Assembly (NCBI GenBank): GCA_031277215.1
Contig: JAITMR010000008.1
Coordinates: forward strand, 1-38,864
Direction: 5' to 3'
Length of the DNA: 38,864 bases
From: Burkholderiales bacterium
GTDB lineage: Bacteria; Pseudomonadota; Gammaproteobacteria; Burkholderiales; Casimicrobiaceae
Made by a program: the position numbers and the translations under genes. The notes beneath the pieces are model-generated. The model saw only the letters and a list, made by a program, of their open reading frames with translations. It was not told the DNA's origin and searched no databases. Shown here piece after piece: positions 16,024 through 23,967 of the stretch (positions within the stretch are counted from its first letter, which is position 1; each line of letters begins with the position of its first letter).

Positions 16024-16448
16024 GGCACGTTCCTTTTTAATCTCAAGCCAGACACCCTGCAACACATGGGCTATGTGTATATCATTCTCCATGTTCGCTA
16101 ACGCCATCGTCAATGAATTATGACTTAATCTTGCTTTTATTATGTTTATTGCGCAAAAATTGCAACACCCTTTGCCCGACATAAAAATTATCGATCTTCA
16201 CATTCCACCGTCTTGGCTGTGACAACGCATCTCAAAAACAATAAAACTGAACGTCGATGGCGCACAAAAAACAGCGACATGAGTGCTTTGAAGGTTTCGA
16301 GGCGTTTTGAGCGATTGTCTTGACTTGCGTCAAGCCGTTGTCGGCACGCTCTTCTATAGTAACGTATTGAGATGTGATGAAACGATGCGTATATTCGTGA
16401 GACTATACGGAGTGTTTTTTTTTAACTGTCACCTATGGAGAAATTTTT
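16024..16448. other. divergent promoter region between the glycosidase-like gene and the DUF3149 gene
   Basis: 425 nt with no gene seen. The left part must hold the minus-strand promoter of the glycosidase-like gene, which I cannot place. The right part holds an FNR-like dyad and a TATAGT element facing the DUF3149 gene. Confidence 0.55.
16320..16360 (+). promoter_or_regulatory. FNR/CRP-type dyad with a -10 element
   Basis: TTGAC-TTGC-GTCAA at 16320-16333 matches the FNR consensus TTGAT-N4-ATCAA except for C/G in place of T/A at the inner positions, and the flanking C and G extend the dyad. A TATAGT at 16355-16360 follows. With a start site near 16367, the dyad centre lies at about -40/-41, the class II activator position. 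It probably drives the DUF3149 gene and perhaps tyrB. Confidence 0.55.
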
Positions 16449-16619
16449 ATGATGATGCTTAAGGAATTGCTCACTACCGATGTCGGGATACTCAGCCTGC
16501 TTTCTATCCTGTTCATGATCGTCATGAGCTTCTATTTGTACTTCTGGGTCGAGAAAAAAATCAAGGAAGACGCTATAAAACACGAAAAAGAACAGCGCGC
16601 CGCCCTCAAGGCGAAATAA
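16449..16619 (+). CDS. DUF3149 membrane microprotein
   Basis: 56 aa: MMMLKELLTTDVGILSLLSI, then one membrane helix (about residues 14-34, LFMIVMSFYLYF) and a charged lysine/glutamate-rich tail ending RAALKAK. The pattern of a KELLTTDVG start, a single helix and a basic tail is that of the DUF3149 family (PF11346), short proteins of unknown function in betaproteobacteria. Three ATGs in a row could serve as the start; GGAG at 16437-16440 favours the first, 8 nt away. The predicted topology is a short outside N-terminus with a cytoplasmic tail. It is followed by tyrB after 48 nt. The FNR-like site upstream suggests response to low oxygen. Confidence 0.8.
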   Translation: MMMLKELLTTDVGILSLLSILFMIVMSFYLYFWVEKKIKEDAIKHEKEQRAALKAK

Positions 16620-16632
16620 GCTGATTTATACT

Positions 16633-16667
16633 AGGAGCCTCTCTAATTTTGTTCTGACGAGGCTCCT
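16633..16667 (+). promoter_or_regulatory. hairpin covering the tyrB ribosome binding site
   Basis: Perfect 9-bp arms AGGAGCCTC (16633-16641) and GAGGCTCCT (16659-16667) enclose a 17-nt loop. The right arm contains the only Shine-Dalgarno-like sequence (GAGG, 16659-16662) and ends exactly one base before the tyrB ATG. The left arm contains AGGAG. The fold would block initiation unless opened. Confidence 0.65.
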
Positions 16668-17882
16668 ATGACTGTATCACTTCCGCTGTTTGCGGCAGTG
16701 CCGTTGGCGGCACGCGATCCTATTTTGGGTTTGAACGAGGCGTATCAGGCCGATACCAACCCTAAAAAAGTCAACCTTTCCATAGGCGTTTACTACGACA
16801 ACGTCGGTAAAATACCGGTGCTGTCGTGCGTACAAAAAGCGATGCAGTCCCTGATGTCGCAAACCACGCCACGCATCTATCAGCCCATTGAAGGCCCTGC
16901 CGCTTACGCCCAAGCCGTGCAAAAATTGCTGCTCGGCGCGGATCATCCGGCCATCCGTGAAGGCCGAGCGGTCTCTGCCCAAACGCTTGGCGGTACCGGT
17001 GCGCTGAAAGTCGGCTTCGATCTCCTGTTTAACATCTCCCCCAAAGTCAAGGCTTGGGTCAGCAGCCCCACTTGGGACAACCACCGCGCCATTCTCGAAG
17101 GCGCAGGATTTTCCGTCGAAACCTACGGCTATTACGCCGCCGCCACTGGCGGCTTCGACCTTGCCGGTATGTTGCGTGATCTGGAACGCGCACAACCTGG
17201 CGACATTGTCATCCTGCATGCTTGCTGCCACAACCCCACTGGTGTTGATCCCTCCGCCGAAGAATGGGGTCGGATCATCGACACCGTTGAACAGCGTCAG
17301 TTGGTGCCGTTTCTCGATATCGCTTATCAGGGTTTTGGCGACGGTCTCCAAGAAGACAGCGAGATCATCCGGCGCTTTGCGGAGCGCAACCTGCCTATCT
17401 TCATTGCCAGTTCGTTCTCCAAGTCGTTTTCGTTGTACGGCGAACGCGTCGGCGCATTGACCGTGCTCACCGCCAACGCCGATGAAGCCAAACGTCTGCT
17501 TTCGCAAGTAAAACGCGCCATTCGCGCCAACTACTCGAACCCACCGACTTTTGGCGCAGCGTTAGTCTCTACCGTACTCAACCAGCCCGACTTACGCGCC
17601 CTCTGGGAAGAAGAACTGGCCGGTATGCGCAACCGCATCCGCGAAATGCGTCTGATGCTGCGGGAACGGCTGAGTGCGCGAGCGCCTGACCGGAATTACG
17701 ATTACATCGTCAAGCAGCGAGGCATGTTCTCGTATTCGGGACTCAGCGCGGCGCAAGCGCAGAAGCTGCGCGATGACTACGCGATCTACATCGTCGAAAG
17801 CGGTCGCATCTGCGTCGCGGGGTTGAACGCCAGCAACATTGACTACGTCGCGGAAGCCATGGCGGCAGTGCAGAAAGACTGA
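16668..17882 (+). CDS. tyrB: aromatic amino acid aminotransferase (aspartate aminotransferase family Ia)
   Basis: 404 aa; a PLP-dependent class I aminotransferase that exchanges amino groups between aromatic amino acids or aspartate and 2-oxoglutarate in the cytoplasm. Family landmarks are GLNEAYQADTNPKKVNLSIG at the N-terminus, GGTGALKVGFDLL, SSPTWDNHRAILEGAGF, CHNPTGVDPS (N189), LDIAYQGFGDG, and the PLP-binding lysine K252 in SSFSKSFSLYGERVG. SGRICVAGLNA near the C-terminus carries the substrate arginine. Length and motifs match TyrB/AspC; preference for aromatic substrates is assumed from betaproteobacterial relatives. Translation probably depends on the hairpin immediately before the start. 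A tRNA gene follows after 74 nt. Confidence 0.93.
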   Translation: MTVSLPLFAAVPLAARDPILGLNEAYQADTNPKKVNLSIGVYYDNVGKIPVLSCVQKAMQSLMSQTTPRIYQPIEGPAAYAQAVQKLLLGADHPAIREGRAVSAQTLGGTGALKVGFDLLFNISPKVKAWVSSPTWDNHRAILEGAGFSVETYGYYAAATGGFDLAGMLRDLERAQPGDIVILHACCHNPTGVDPSAEEWGRIIDTVEQRQLVPFLDIAYQGFGDGLQEDSEIIRRFAERNLPIFIASSFSKSFSLYGERVGALTVLTANADEAKRLLSQVKRAIRANYSNPPTFGAALVSTVLNQPDLRALWEEELAGMRNRIREMRLMLRERLSARAPDRNYDYIVKQRGMFSYSGLSAAQAQKLRDDYAIYIVESGRICVAGLNASNIDYVAEAMAAVQKD

Positions 17883-17915
17883 TCCAACCCGCCGCGCACG
17901 CACGCGCAGCTATGC

Positions 17916-17944
17916 TTGCGCGGCTCAGAAAGTTGGGCTAAAAT
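17916..17944 (+). promoter_or_regulatory. promoter of tRNA-Gly
   Basis: TTGCGC (17916-17921) and TAAAAT (17939-17944) are separated by exactly 17 nt and end 12 nt before the mature tRNA, a good sigma-70-type arrangement for a short tRNA leader. Confidence 0.6.
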
Positions 17945-17956
17945 GCGCGGCTTACT

Positions 17957-18032
17957 GCGGGAGTAGCTCAGTTGGTAGAGCGCAACCTTGCCAAGGTTGA
18001 GGTCGCGAGTTCGAGACTCGTCTCCCGCTCCA
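17957..18032 (+). tRNA. tRNA-Gly (anticodon GCC)
   Basis: 76 nt with CCA encoded. The acceptor stem GCGGGAG (17957-17963) pairs with CTCCCGC (18022-18028), followed by T and CCA. The D-arm is AGCTCAGTTGGTAGAGC, the anticodon stem CAACC/GGTTG with loop TTGCCAA (anticodon GCC at 17990-17992), and the T-arm contains GTTCGAGAC. It reads GGC and GGT codons. No direct repeat of its 3' end is seen, so there is no sign of use as an attachment site. Confidence 0.97.
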
Positions 18033-18041
18033 AATTATCCT

Positions 18042-18101
18042 TCCCGGAGTTCTGCAGAATTCCGGAAGTTTAAAAAAAACGGGGCTTTCGCCCCGTTTTT
18101 T
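18042..18101 (+). terminator. terminator after tRNA-Gly, probably bidirectional
   Basis: A first imperfect palindrome (CCGGAGTTCTGCAGAATTCCGG) at about 18043-18064 is followed by a classical intrinsic terminator at 18074-18101: an A-run, CGGGGC, loop TTTC, GCCCCG and a T-run. A-runs and T-runs on both sides let it serve the convergent cytochrome gene as well. Confidence 0.9.
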
Positions 18102-18178
18102 ATGTGCGCCTCTCATGTGCGCTTCATGCAAAATCAACACGCTTGGTTGATTTCATCGCTGCGACAGCGCAAAGCCGA

Positions 18179-19450
18179 CTATTTCTTTTTCACCCGCCGC
18201 ATATCCTCGGCCAGTTCTTTTATCTCGATCAAATCGCGGCGCATCTCACTCCATCCATACCAGAGCGCATAGTCCGGGTTAGAGTGGAAAGTGCCCTGGA
18301 AAGTACGCATACGATGCTCCAGGAACATCACAAATAACTTCTGCTCAATAACGGTCGGCGCATCATGAAACGTGAGCAAGTCGGGGAAAGCATACGCATA
18401 GCCCTGCGGTTTCGCCAGCGTACCGTCGGCGTAAAGCCCGGTGACAATGCGAATCGCTTCAGCCATCAAGTGATCGGCCTCACGAATCATGTCATCGCCC
18501 TTCGCCAGCTCACCCTTCGCGAAATTGCTTGAGTGGCACTGGGTACAAGCCGTGATCATCTTGTCGCGCTGCTTCTGCCAGTCTTCCTGAGTCAGCCGCG
18601 CGACATTGGCGGCCTTCACCACATCGAGTCGCGCTGTCGGCTTGCCTTCGGGATCGAGCACATTGAGCGCCTGAAGAATGGTAACGCGGTCAGCCGCCCA
18701 CACCTTATCCTCCGGCAAAGGCAGGCGCACAGCCAAGAATCCCCACGCCGTCTGGACATTGTGATCGCCGTTTTGCATGTGACACGTCTGGCAAGTCGGC
18801 GCCGCCGCCGTTGACGGCAGAATATTAAGCTGCTTGAGCGAATGGCGAATGCCGTGCTTGGAACCGGAATACATCTCCCATTGCGGATGATCGAAACCGG
18901 TGTGGCAGGTTGCGCACGCCTGAGGCTGTCTGGCTTCCTGCGCCGAGAAAGTATGTCGGGTGTGACAGGAATCGCAGGCAGCCGTGCCGTAACCGTTGCC
19001 CTGCTTCCGCAGTTCAGCCATTTCAGCCTCCGTCTTGAGGCCAACCCTGTGGCAAGAACCGCAGCCCTTCTGGCCGTCCGTCATCGCCATCGGCTGATAG
19101 TGGATCGTCGGCATCGCCTTCATCGCAGCCCATGCCGCCGCGTGCTTACCCGATTTGTACTGCGACACCCGCTCGGAATGGCATTGACCGCAAGTATCCG
19201 GCGTCGGCATCTTGGCAAATGCAGCATCTTTAGCGGACTTGTGCTTGTCGCCGTGACAAACCGCACAGTCAACCTTGTTATTGCTGTGTTTGCTCAGTTT
19301 CCAATCGGACACAGCGCCCGGAGTAACCTTATCGTGACACTCAACACAAGTCTGTGCGCCGACAGCGCCGACGAACAAAAGGCCGAACAACGCGATGAAA
19401 ATCAGCCGGCCCGGAGAAGTAAACGAGCTTTTCTTACGATGCTTAAACAT
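18179..19450 (-). CDS. octaheme cytochrome c, hydroxylamine oxidoreductase-like
   Basis: 423 aa from the ATG at 19450, with AAAGGA 6 nt upstream. A basic stretch and hydrophobic helix (residues 15-33) form a signal peptide, so it acts in the periplasm. Eight CxxCH heme sites are visible at residues 35, 62, 87, 130, 159, 179, 220 and 302 (CVECH, CAVCH, CGQCH, CGSCH, CDSCH, CATCH, CQTCH, CTQCH). The wide gap before the eighth and the helical C-terminus with FHSNPDYALWYGWSEMRRDL fit the HAO-like octaheme family (PF13447 type). Members oxidise hydroxylamine or reduce nitrite or hydroxylamine, depending on a tyrosine cross-linked to the catalytic heme. I cannot tell by eye whether that tyrosine is present. 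There is no quinol dehydrogenase partner or cytochrome c554 nearby; it stands alone. Confidence 0.85.
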   Translation of the reverse strand: MFKHRKKSSFTSPGRLIFIALFGLLFVGAVGAQTCVECHDKVTPGAVSDWKLSKHSNNKVDCAVCHGDKHKSAKDAAFAKMPTPDTCGQCHSERVSQYKSGKHAAAWAAMKAMPTIHYQPMAMTDGQKGCGSCHRVGLKTEAEMAELRKQGNGYGTAACDSCHTRHTFSAQEARQPQACATCHTGFDHPQWEMYSGSKHGIRHSLKQLNILPSTAAAPTCQTCHMQNGDHNVQTAWGFLAVRLPLPEDKVWAADRVTILQALNVLDPEGKPTARLDVVKAANVARLTQEDWQKQRDKMITACTQCHSSNFAKGELAKGDDMIREADHLMAEAIRIVTGLYADGTLAKPQGYAYAFPDLLTFHDAPTVIEQKLFVMFLEHRMRTFQGTFHSNPDYALWYGWSEMRRDLIEIKELAEDMRRVKKK

Positions 19451-20064
19451 GTTAATCCTTTCCAGAGAGAGAAAACAAAAGAGAGAATCGAGAACCGGCG
19501 AGCCTGAAAAAAATTCATCACAGCAACCCATCGCAGGCCGTTTTATGCCGCTGGCGCATTGATCCATCTCCGCTACGTTGGTCGACACCGAAATGATCCG
19601 ATGCGCTCCTCAGCACCTTATCATTCATAAATTTTGCAACTATTACTCCCTTTATGCAAAAGATTTAATCAAAAAGCCACCCATAAAATTTATTAGTGTA
19701 TTATTTTTGCAAAATTACAAGGCATCAAGAACGGGTTGGTAAAGAACCGAGGGAAGGTCAGAGTGGCTCAAAAACAATGGGGGCAAGGGGAAATTGCGTC
19801 CAAAATTCGAGAATTGCCGCTTTGGCAACGTTCCGGGGTGTTTACAGCGCCGTCAAGATGTTTGCGTGACAAAGCAGCCGTTTTTGCAAGAGTGGTGAAA
19901 TATTCGGTCTAGCACCCCGCTTTCGCGGGAATGCCGAAGTCGTCCTTCGCGCTTTCGCGTGAGGAAACCGTTGGGGTTCGCTGCGCTCGCCATCAACCTA
20001 CGCGCTTCGCGCAAAATGGCGGATGTTTTTTCGTGGCTTTCGTGTTTTCCGTGGTTAAACGCTG
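19451..20064. other. 614-nt space upstream of the octaheme gene, downstream of tamB
   Basis: No gene recognised. The part at 19610-19730 is strongly AT-rich and is the likely promoter region of the cytochrome gene, but I cannot place its elements. From about 19915 there are dispersed repeats: CACCCCGCTTTCGCGGGAATG (a small palindrome), GGTTCGCTGCGCTCGCC and TTCGTGGCTTTCGTGTTTTC, the last running up to the tamB stop. Confidence 0.6.
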
Positions 20065-23000
20065 TCAAAACACGATCGAATAACGCGCGTCGATCGTGCT
20101 GTCGTCGGTGCCAAAACGGGTCATCATTGACCACTTCCGCGATAAACGCCAAGTCAACCGGATAGCGTCTTGCAACCCGTTAAGGCTTTTGTCGAGTCCG
20201 ATAGAGAGATTTTTGCCAAGCCGCTTGCTGACGGTAATGATTTGTGTGGTTGTACCGTCTTCCATTTGACCGGCAGCGACGTTGATCTCGTCGATCACAC
20301 CGCCGAATAGCTCATTGGTCAATGTTTCACCGGAACCGTCAGCCAACATGCTGTTCAACAATTGGAACAAAATCGCCGCATCTGCTTTGTCCATGTTTTC
20401 TGTACCATGATCGAACAACAACCATGACAACGTTTCGTTGGTTGACATCGACGGGTTTGAGTGAAGCACTACGCCGGGCTGCATCGCCGTTCCCTTGACC
20501 GCCACGCCGGCTTCAACCGATGAGTTCTCACGAACCGCCAAAATGTCGAGCGTCGGATTGTCGAGCGGCCCCAAAAACGAAATGATGCCACGGCGAATTT
20601 CAAGTTTTTGCCCGTAAGCACGGTAGACGCCTTCTTCCGCACGCACATTGCCGTGAGCGGTCAATGCTTGATTGGGACGAGCACGCAGTTTCAATGTCCC
20701 TGCCAGTTTGGTATCAATGCCGTAACCACGAAAACGGAAGTTGTTGCCGAGATCGACATCAAACTGCACATTCGCCAAGTTGACGCCCGAATCCTGCGGT
20801 TGTTCACCAACTACCACAACGTCGTCGGACAAACCCGGTACATCGCTGTCGCGGTACTGGATACTGCCGTAATTGGTTTTGAGATTACCAAGCAACGAAA
20901 CACCTTGCTCGTCGTAGCCCAGATCGGCGCTTCCCGTTATCACCAGCACCATATCAGGCCGCCGGATCAAGCGTAAGCGGTCGGCTTTGATCGCCAGCTT
21001 GGCGCGCGGTTTTCCTTCATGCAGATCAACGCCGCCTGTCATCACCATTTCGCCACGACCGCCTTTGAATGCAAAACGCTCAATGGCGATGTTTTGTTCG
21101 TTCAACACCAATCGCAGATCACCATCATTTAACGTAATACCTGTTTCCGAATCCTTGATGGAAAGATTGTCGCCGATCATCGCGCCACGGTACACGGGGT
21201 GTCGTAATGTGCCGCTGTGCTGCGCATCCAGATGAATGCGTCCGGCCAATTGGATATCACCGGCAATCAGCGGCGCCACGTTCGACAAATCGGGAAGCTC
21301 ACCCTGCACGCGCAGCATGAACGGGTGATCGTCCATCGCCGTTCCCTCAGGTTTTGTCAATGCCGTCTCGCCATCAACGCTGATTTTTCCGTAGCGATTG
21401 CTTTCGGCGATGCCGCGAAGCGCAAGCCGCGCATCTTTGACCTCCGCACGCATTCCGAATTGCGATAAATACAATGGTTGCCATGCAGCACGCGACGTCA
21501 TGCGTAATTGCGCGTCGCCCCGCTCACGGCGAATGTCGAGATAACCTTGCAACGCCGAGAGCGTTTCGCCCTCCTGCGAAAAAGACCAGTCACCGGACAG
21601 CGCCAGATCGCCACGCAGTGTCGCCGCCGCTTCCTTTCCCGCCAGCTTCAGCCATTGCTCCAGAGTAACGTTTTCGATCATCCCTTCGCCGTGCCAACGC
21701 TCCGACTGCCATGTCGCGCTCTTCAGGCGCATACGGCTGTCGTTGAACGTCAATGCGCCCGACCCAACGCTCACCTTGGCATGCCCTTCCGCTGTGTCCA
21801 CGGTCATCGGTAACGGCGCTGTCAGCCGCATCGGTACTTGCTGATGCTCCACTTCAAAACGCGACAACGAACCTTTCCAGCGTGCCACAGGCGGCATATC
21901 CCAACTGCCTTGCACGAGTGCTGTGACACCAACCGCTTGTGTTGCCACATCTCCCCGTGCCGCCAATGTCGCCTGATGTTCAGCCGGTGTGCCACCCAAC
22001 GCCAGCGTTACCGTCTGCCACTGCGTCCCTGCCGCTTCGATATTTTCAGACTCGGCGCGAACAGTAAACGGCAACGCCTCCAGTGCTTGCTCTGCGTTCC
22101 ACTGAGTCTCGACGGTGAACTGCGCCTTCTGTGCTTGCACATCGCCGATTCGCAATCCGCTGACCGAACCTTGCGTGTGCAACGCAAGTTGCGAAAAAGT
22201 TCCGCGCAATTCGCCATTCCCCTGTGCCTGCCCGCTCAGTCCATTCTCCCATTGCGCCAGATCGGGAATGTTCACCTCAAAACGCAACACATCATTTTCC
22301 GCACCGAGCGCACCTTCCACTGCAAATCGTGTGGCTCCCAGTTGCAGCCACCCTTTCACTTGCCGAAGATGGTCTTCCGCCCATTGCATTTCGCCCTCAC
22401 CGGTCATCGTTTGCGCCAGCCATTGACTCGGCCGCAAGACGTAACGCGCGCGAAAATCGACAGCCGGCGTCAAAGCACCGTCCACACTGAACTCGCCACC
22501 GATTCGACCCGCCGATCCACCAAACGCTTCCGGGTTTACACCATCAAACGTTCCTTGTGCCGTCAACGTTTGCGCCTTGAGATCATACCGTCCGGAAAAA
22601 TTCGCTACCGCGCCACGATAACCCACTTGCGCATCTTTTACCGTCAATTGTTGTTGACTCTCAGGATCCACCCACGCCAGCCCGAACTTCGCGGCTATTT
22701 GATACAACGCATCCATCACATCAACCGTTACTTCCGGCGCACGATACTGCCCTTGCAACCATACCTCGCCGCTCGTTTTTCCCTCCGGCGCCCCCTGCAT
22801 AAGCGCCGCTGCATTCAAGTCGGTTAACACCCACCGCGCCCGCAGTTGATCTTCGCGCAGCCAACCCTGCCCCTCCATCCGTGCGCCACCGAACGCTTTC
22901 AGATTAAGGCCGTAAAAAACGATTTGATCCTCCCATACTTCAAATTCGCCGGTCAGCGTCTCGACGGGAATACGGTGGCGATCAAAGGTGCCCGCCATCG

Positions 23001-23958
23001 TATTGGTGATCTTGAGTTCTCCATGCGCCAGTTTGTCCGGTAACGGTTTTAAATCCAGCGTCACGGTGAATTGCCCTTCCGGAAGGCCGGGAAAGATTTT
23101 TGCCGGATTCAGATCAACCGTCCGCAATGTTGCCTCGTGAAACACCGAATACACATAAGGCGCAAAAAGATCAAGGCGGACATCGCTTTCGATGTTCATG
23201 TGCTCACCGAACACATGACCGTTCAGATGAAAATCGCGCAGGCTTCCGTCGATATTCAGATCAAAGCCCACCGGATATTCTTCAAACGTGCCGCGATACG
23301 AAATCACACCGCCAGCATTAAACGGGGCTGTTCCGTTAACCCCCAGCGCTCCGTTGAGCACCCCGCGCTCTGCCTCGAGATGATGGAGGCTGATCAGGTG
23401 CCAATCTCCGGTGCTTCTCAGCGACAGTGCAATCGCGTCAAGTTGTATCTTGTCCCACGACAAACGCTGCAATGTAAACGTATCAACCGTCATTGCCAGC
23501 GGTAGCTTCAATGACTGGGGTGGTGGTGGCGGCTCCTTCGGCACGATCTCGGACAACAATGGTTTTGTTGTGATGGACAATGTTCCTGCTTCAAGCGTCG
23601 AAATTAATAATTTGTAGTCCTTCAGATTGCGCCACAGCAAGGTTCGCAAGTTCCAACGCCAATGCACATGATCGAGCGTCAAGCGAAACGTCTCGTCGTC
23701 ATAAACCAGATTGTGAACGATGACTTCATCGAGCAAATTGCCTTCCAGCGCCTGCAACGACACGATGCCGGTTTTGTTCACCTGCGCGATAAGCCAGATG
23801 CGACCTTTTTCCGATTGCAACAACGCAACCGTCGTCCCGACCGCCGCGATCAAAACGACCGCCAACATCAACGTTGTGTACAACACATAACGCAACCAAC
23901 GCATCCATCGACGCTGAGGTTGCCGTTGATGCGTTGCGTTTGCCATCGTTTTTACCAT
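20065..23958 (-). CDS. tamB: translocation and assembly module protein TamB (AsmA-like, DUF490)
   Basis: 1297 aa. An N-terminal membrane helix (residues about 24-47, YVLYTTLMLAVVLIAAVG) anchors it in the inner membrane. The rest is a long, beta-rich periplasmic repeat region, as in the bridge-like AsmA/TamB proteins. The C-terminal conserved DUF490 (PF04357) region shows VYRAYGQKLEIRRGIISFLG, NPTLDILAVREN, NETLSWLLFDHG and a final aromatic RYSIVF. TamB works with the outer-membrane barrel TamA in outer-membrane protein insertion and phospholipid transport. It begins 9 nt after the tamA stop, so the two form an operon. The start at 23958 has GAGG 7 nt upstream; a second in-frame ATG lies 4 codons later. 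Confidence 0.95.
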   Translation of the reverse strand: MVKTMANATHQRQPQRRWMRWLRYVLYTTLMLAVVLIAAVGTTVALLQSEKGRIWLIAQVNKTGIVSLQALEGNLLDEVIVHNLVYDDETFRLTLDHVHWRWNLRTLLWRNLKDYKLLISTLEAGTLSITTKPLLSEIVPKEPPPPPQSLKLPLAMTVDTFTLQRLSWDKIQLDAIALSLRSTGDWHLISLHHLEAERGVLNGALGVNGTAPFNAGGVISYRGTFEEYPVGFDLNIDGSLRDFHLNGHVFGEHMNIESDVRLDLFAPYVYSVFHEATLRTVDLNPAKIFPGLPEGQFTVTLDLKPLPDKLAHGELKITNTMAGTFDRHRIPVETLTGEFEVWEDQIVFYGLNLKAFGGARMEGQGWLREDQLRARWVLTDLNAAALMQGAPEGKTSGEVWLQGQYRAPEVTVDVMDALYQIAAKFGLAWVDPESQQQLTVKDAQVGYRGAVANFSGRYDLKAQTLTAQGTFDGVNPEAFGGSAGRIGGEFSVDGALTPAVDFRARYVLRPSQWLAQTMTGEGEMQWAEDHLRQVKGWLQLGATRFAVEGALGAENDVLRFEVNIPDLAQWENGLSGQAQGNGELRGTFSQLALHTQGSVSGLRIGDVQAQKAQFTVETQWNAEQALEALPFTVRAESENIEAAGTQWQTVTLALGGTPAEHQATLAARGDVATQAVGVTALVQGSWDMPPVARWKGSLSRFEVEHQQVPMRLTAPLPMTVDTAEGHAKVSVGSGALTFNDSRMRLKSATWQSERWHGEGMIENVTLEQWLKLAGKEAAATLRGDLALSGDWSFSQEGETLSALQGYLDIRRERGDAQLRMTSRAAWQPLYLSQFGMRAEVKDARLALRGIAESNRYGKISVDGETALTKPEGTAMDDHPFMLRVQGELPDLSNVAPLIAGDIQLAGRIHLDAQHSGTLRHPVYRGAMIGDNLSIKDSETGITLNDGDLRLVLNEQNIAIERFAFKGGRGEMVMTGGVDLHEGKPRAKLAIKADRLRLIRRPDMVLVITGSADLGYDEQGVSLLGNLKTNYGSIQYRDSDVPGLSDDVVVVGEQPQDSGVNLANVQFDVDLGNNFRFRGYGIDTKLAGTLKLRARPNQALTAHGNVRAEEGVYRAYGQKLEIRRGIISFLGPLDNPTLDILAVRENSSVEAGVAVKGTAMQPGVVLHSNPSMSTNETLSWLLFDHGTENMDKADAAILFQLLNSMLADGSGETLTNELFGGVIDEINVAAGQMEDGTTTQIITVSKRLGKNLSIGLDKSLNGLQDAIRLTWRLSRKWSMMTRFGTDDSTIDARYSIVF

Positions 23959-23967
23959 GACCGCGCC

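Noticed and set aside
17957-18110. tRNA-Gly as an integration site for a genomic island
   Set aside because: No repeat of the tRNA 3' end is visible downstream, and no integrase is in the window.
21838-22827. Plus-strand 329-residue open frame opposite tamB
   Set aside because: Composition is Arg/His/Cys-rich without domains; it lies wholly within the well-supported tamB gene on the other strand.
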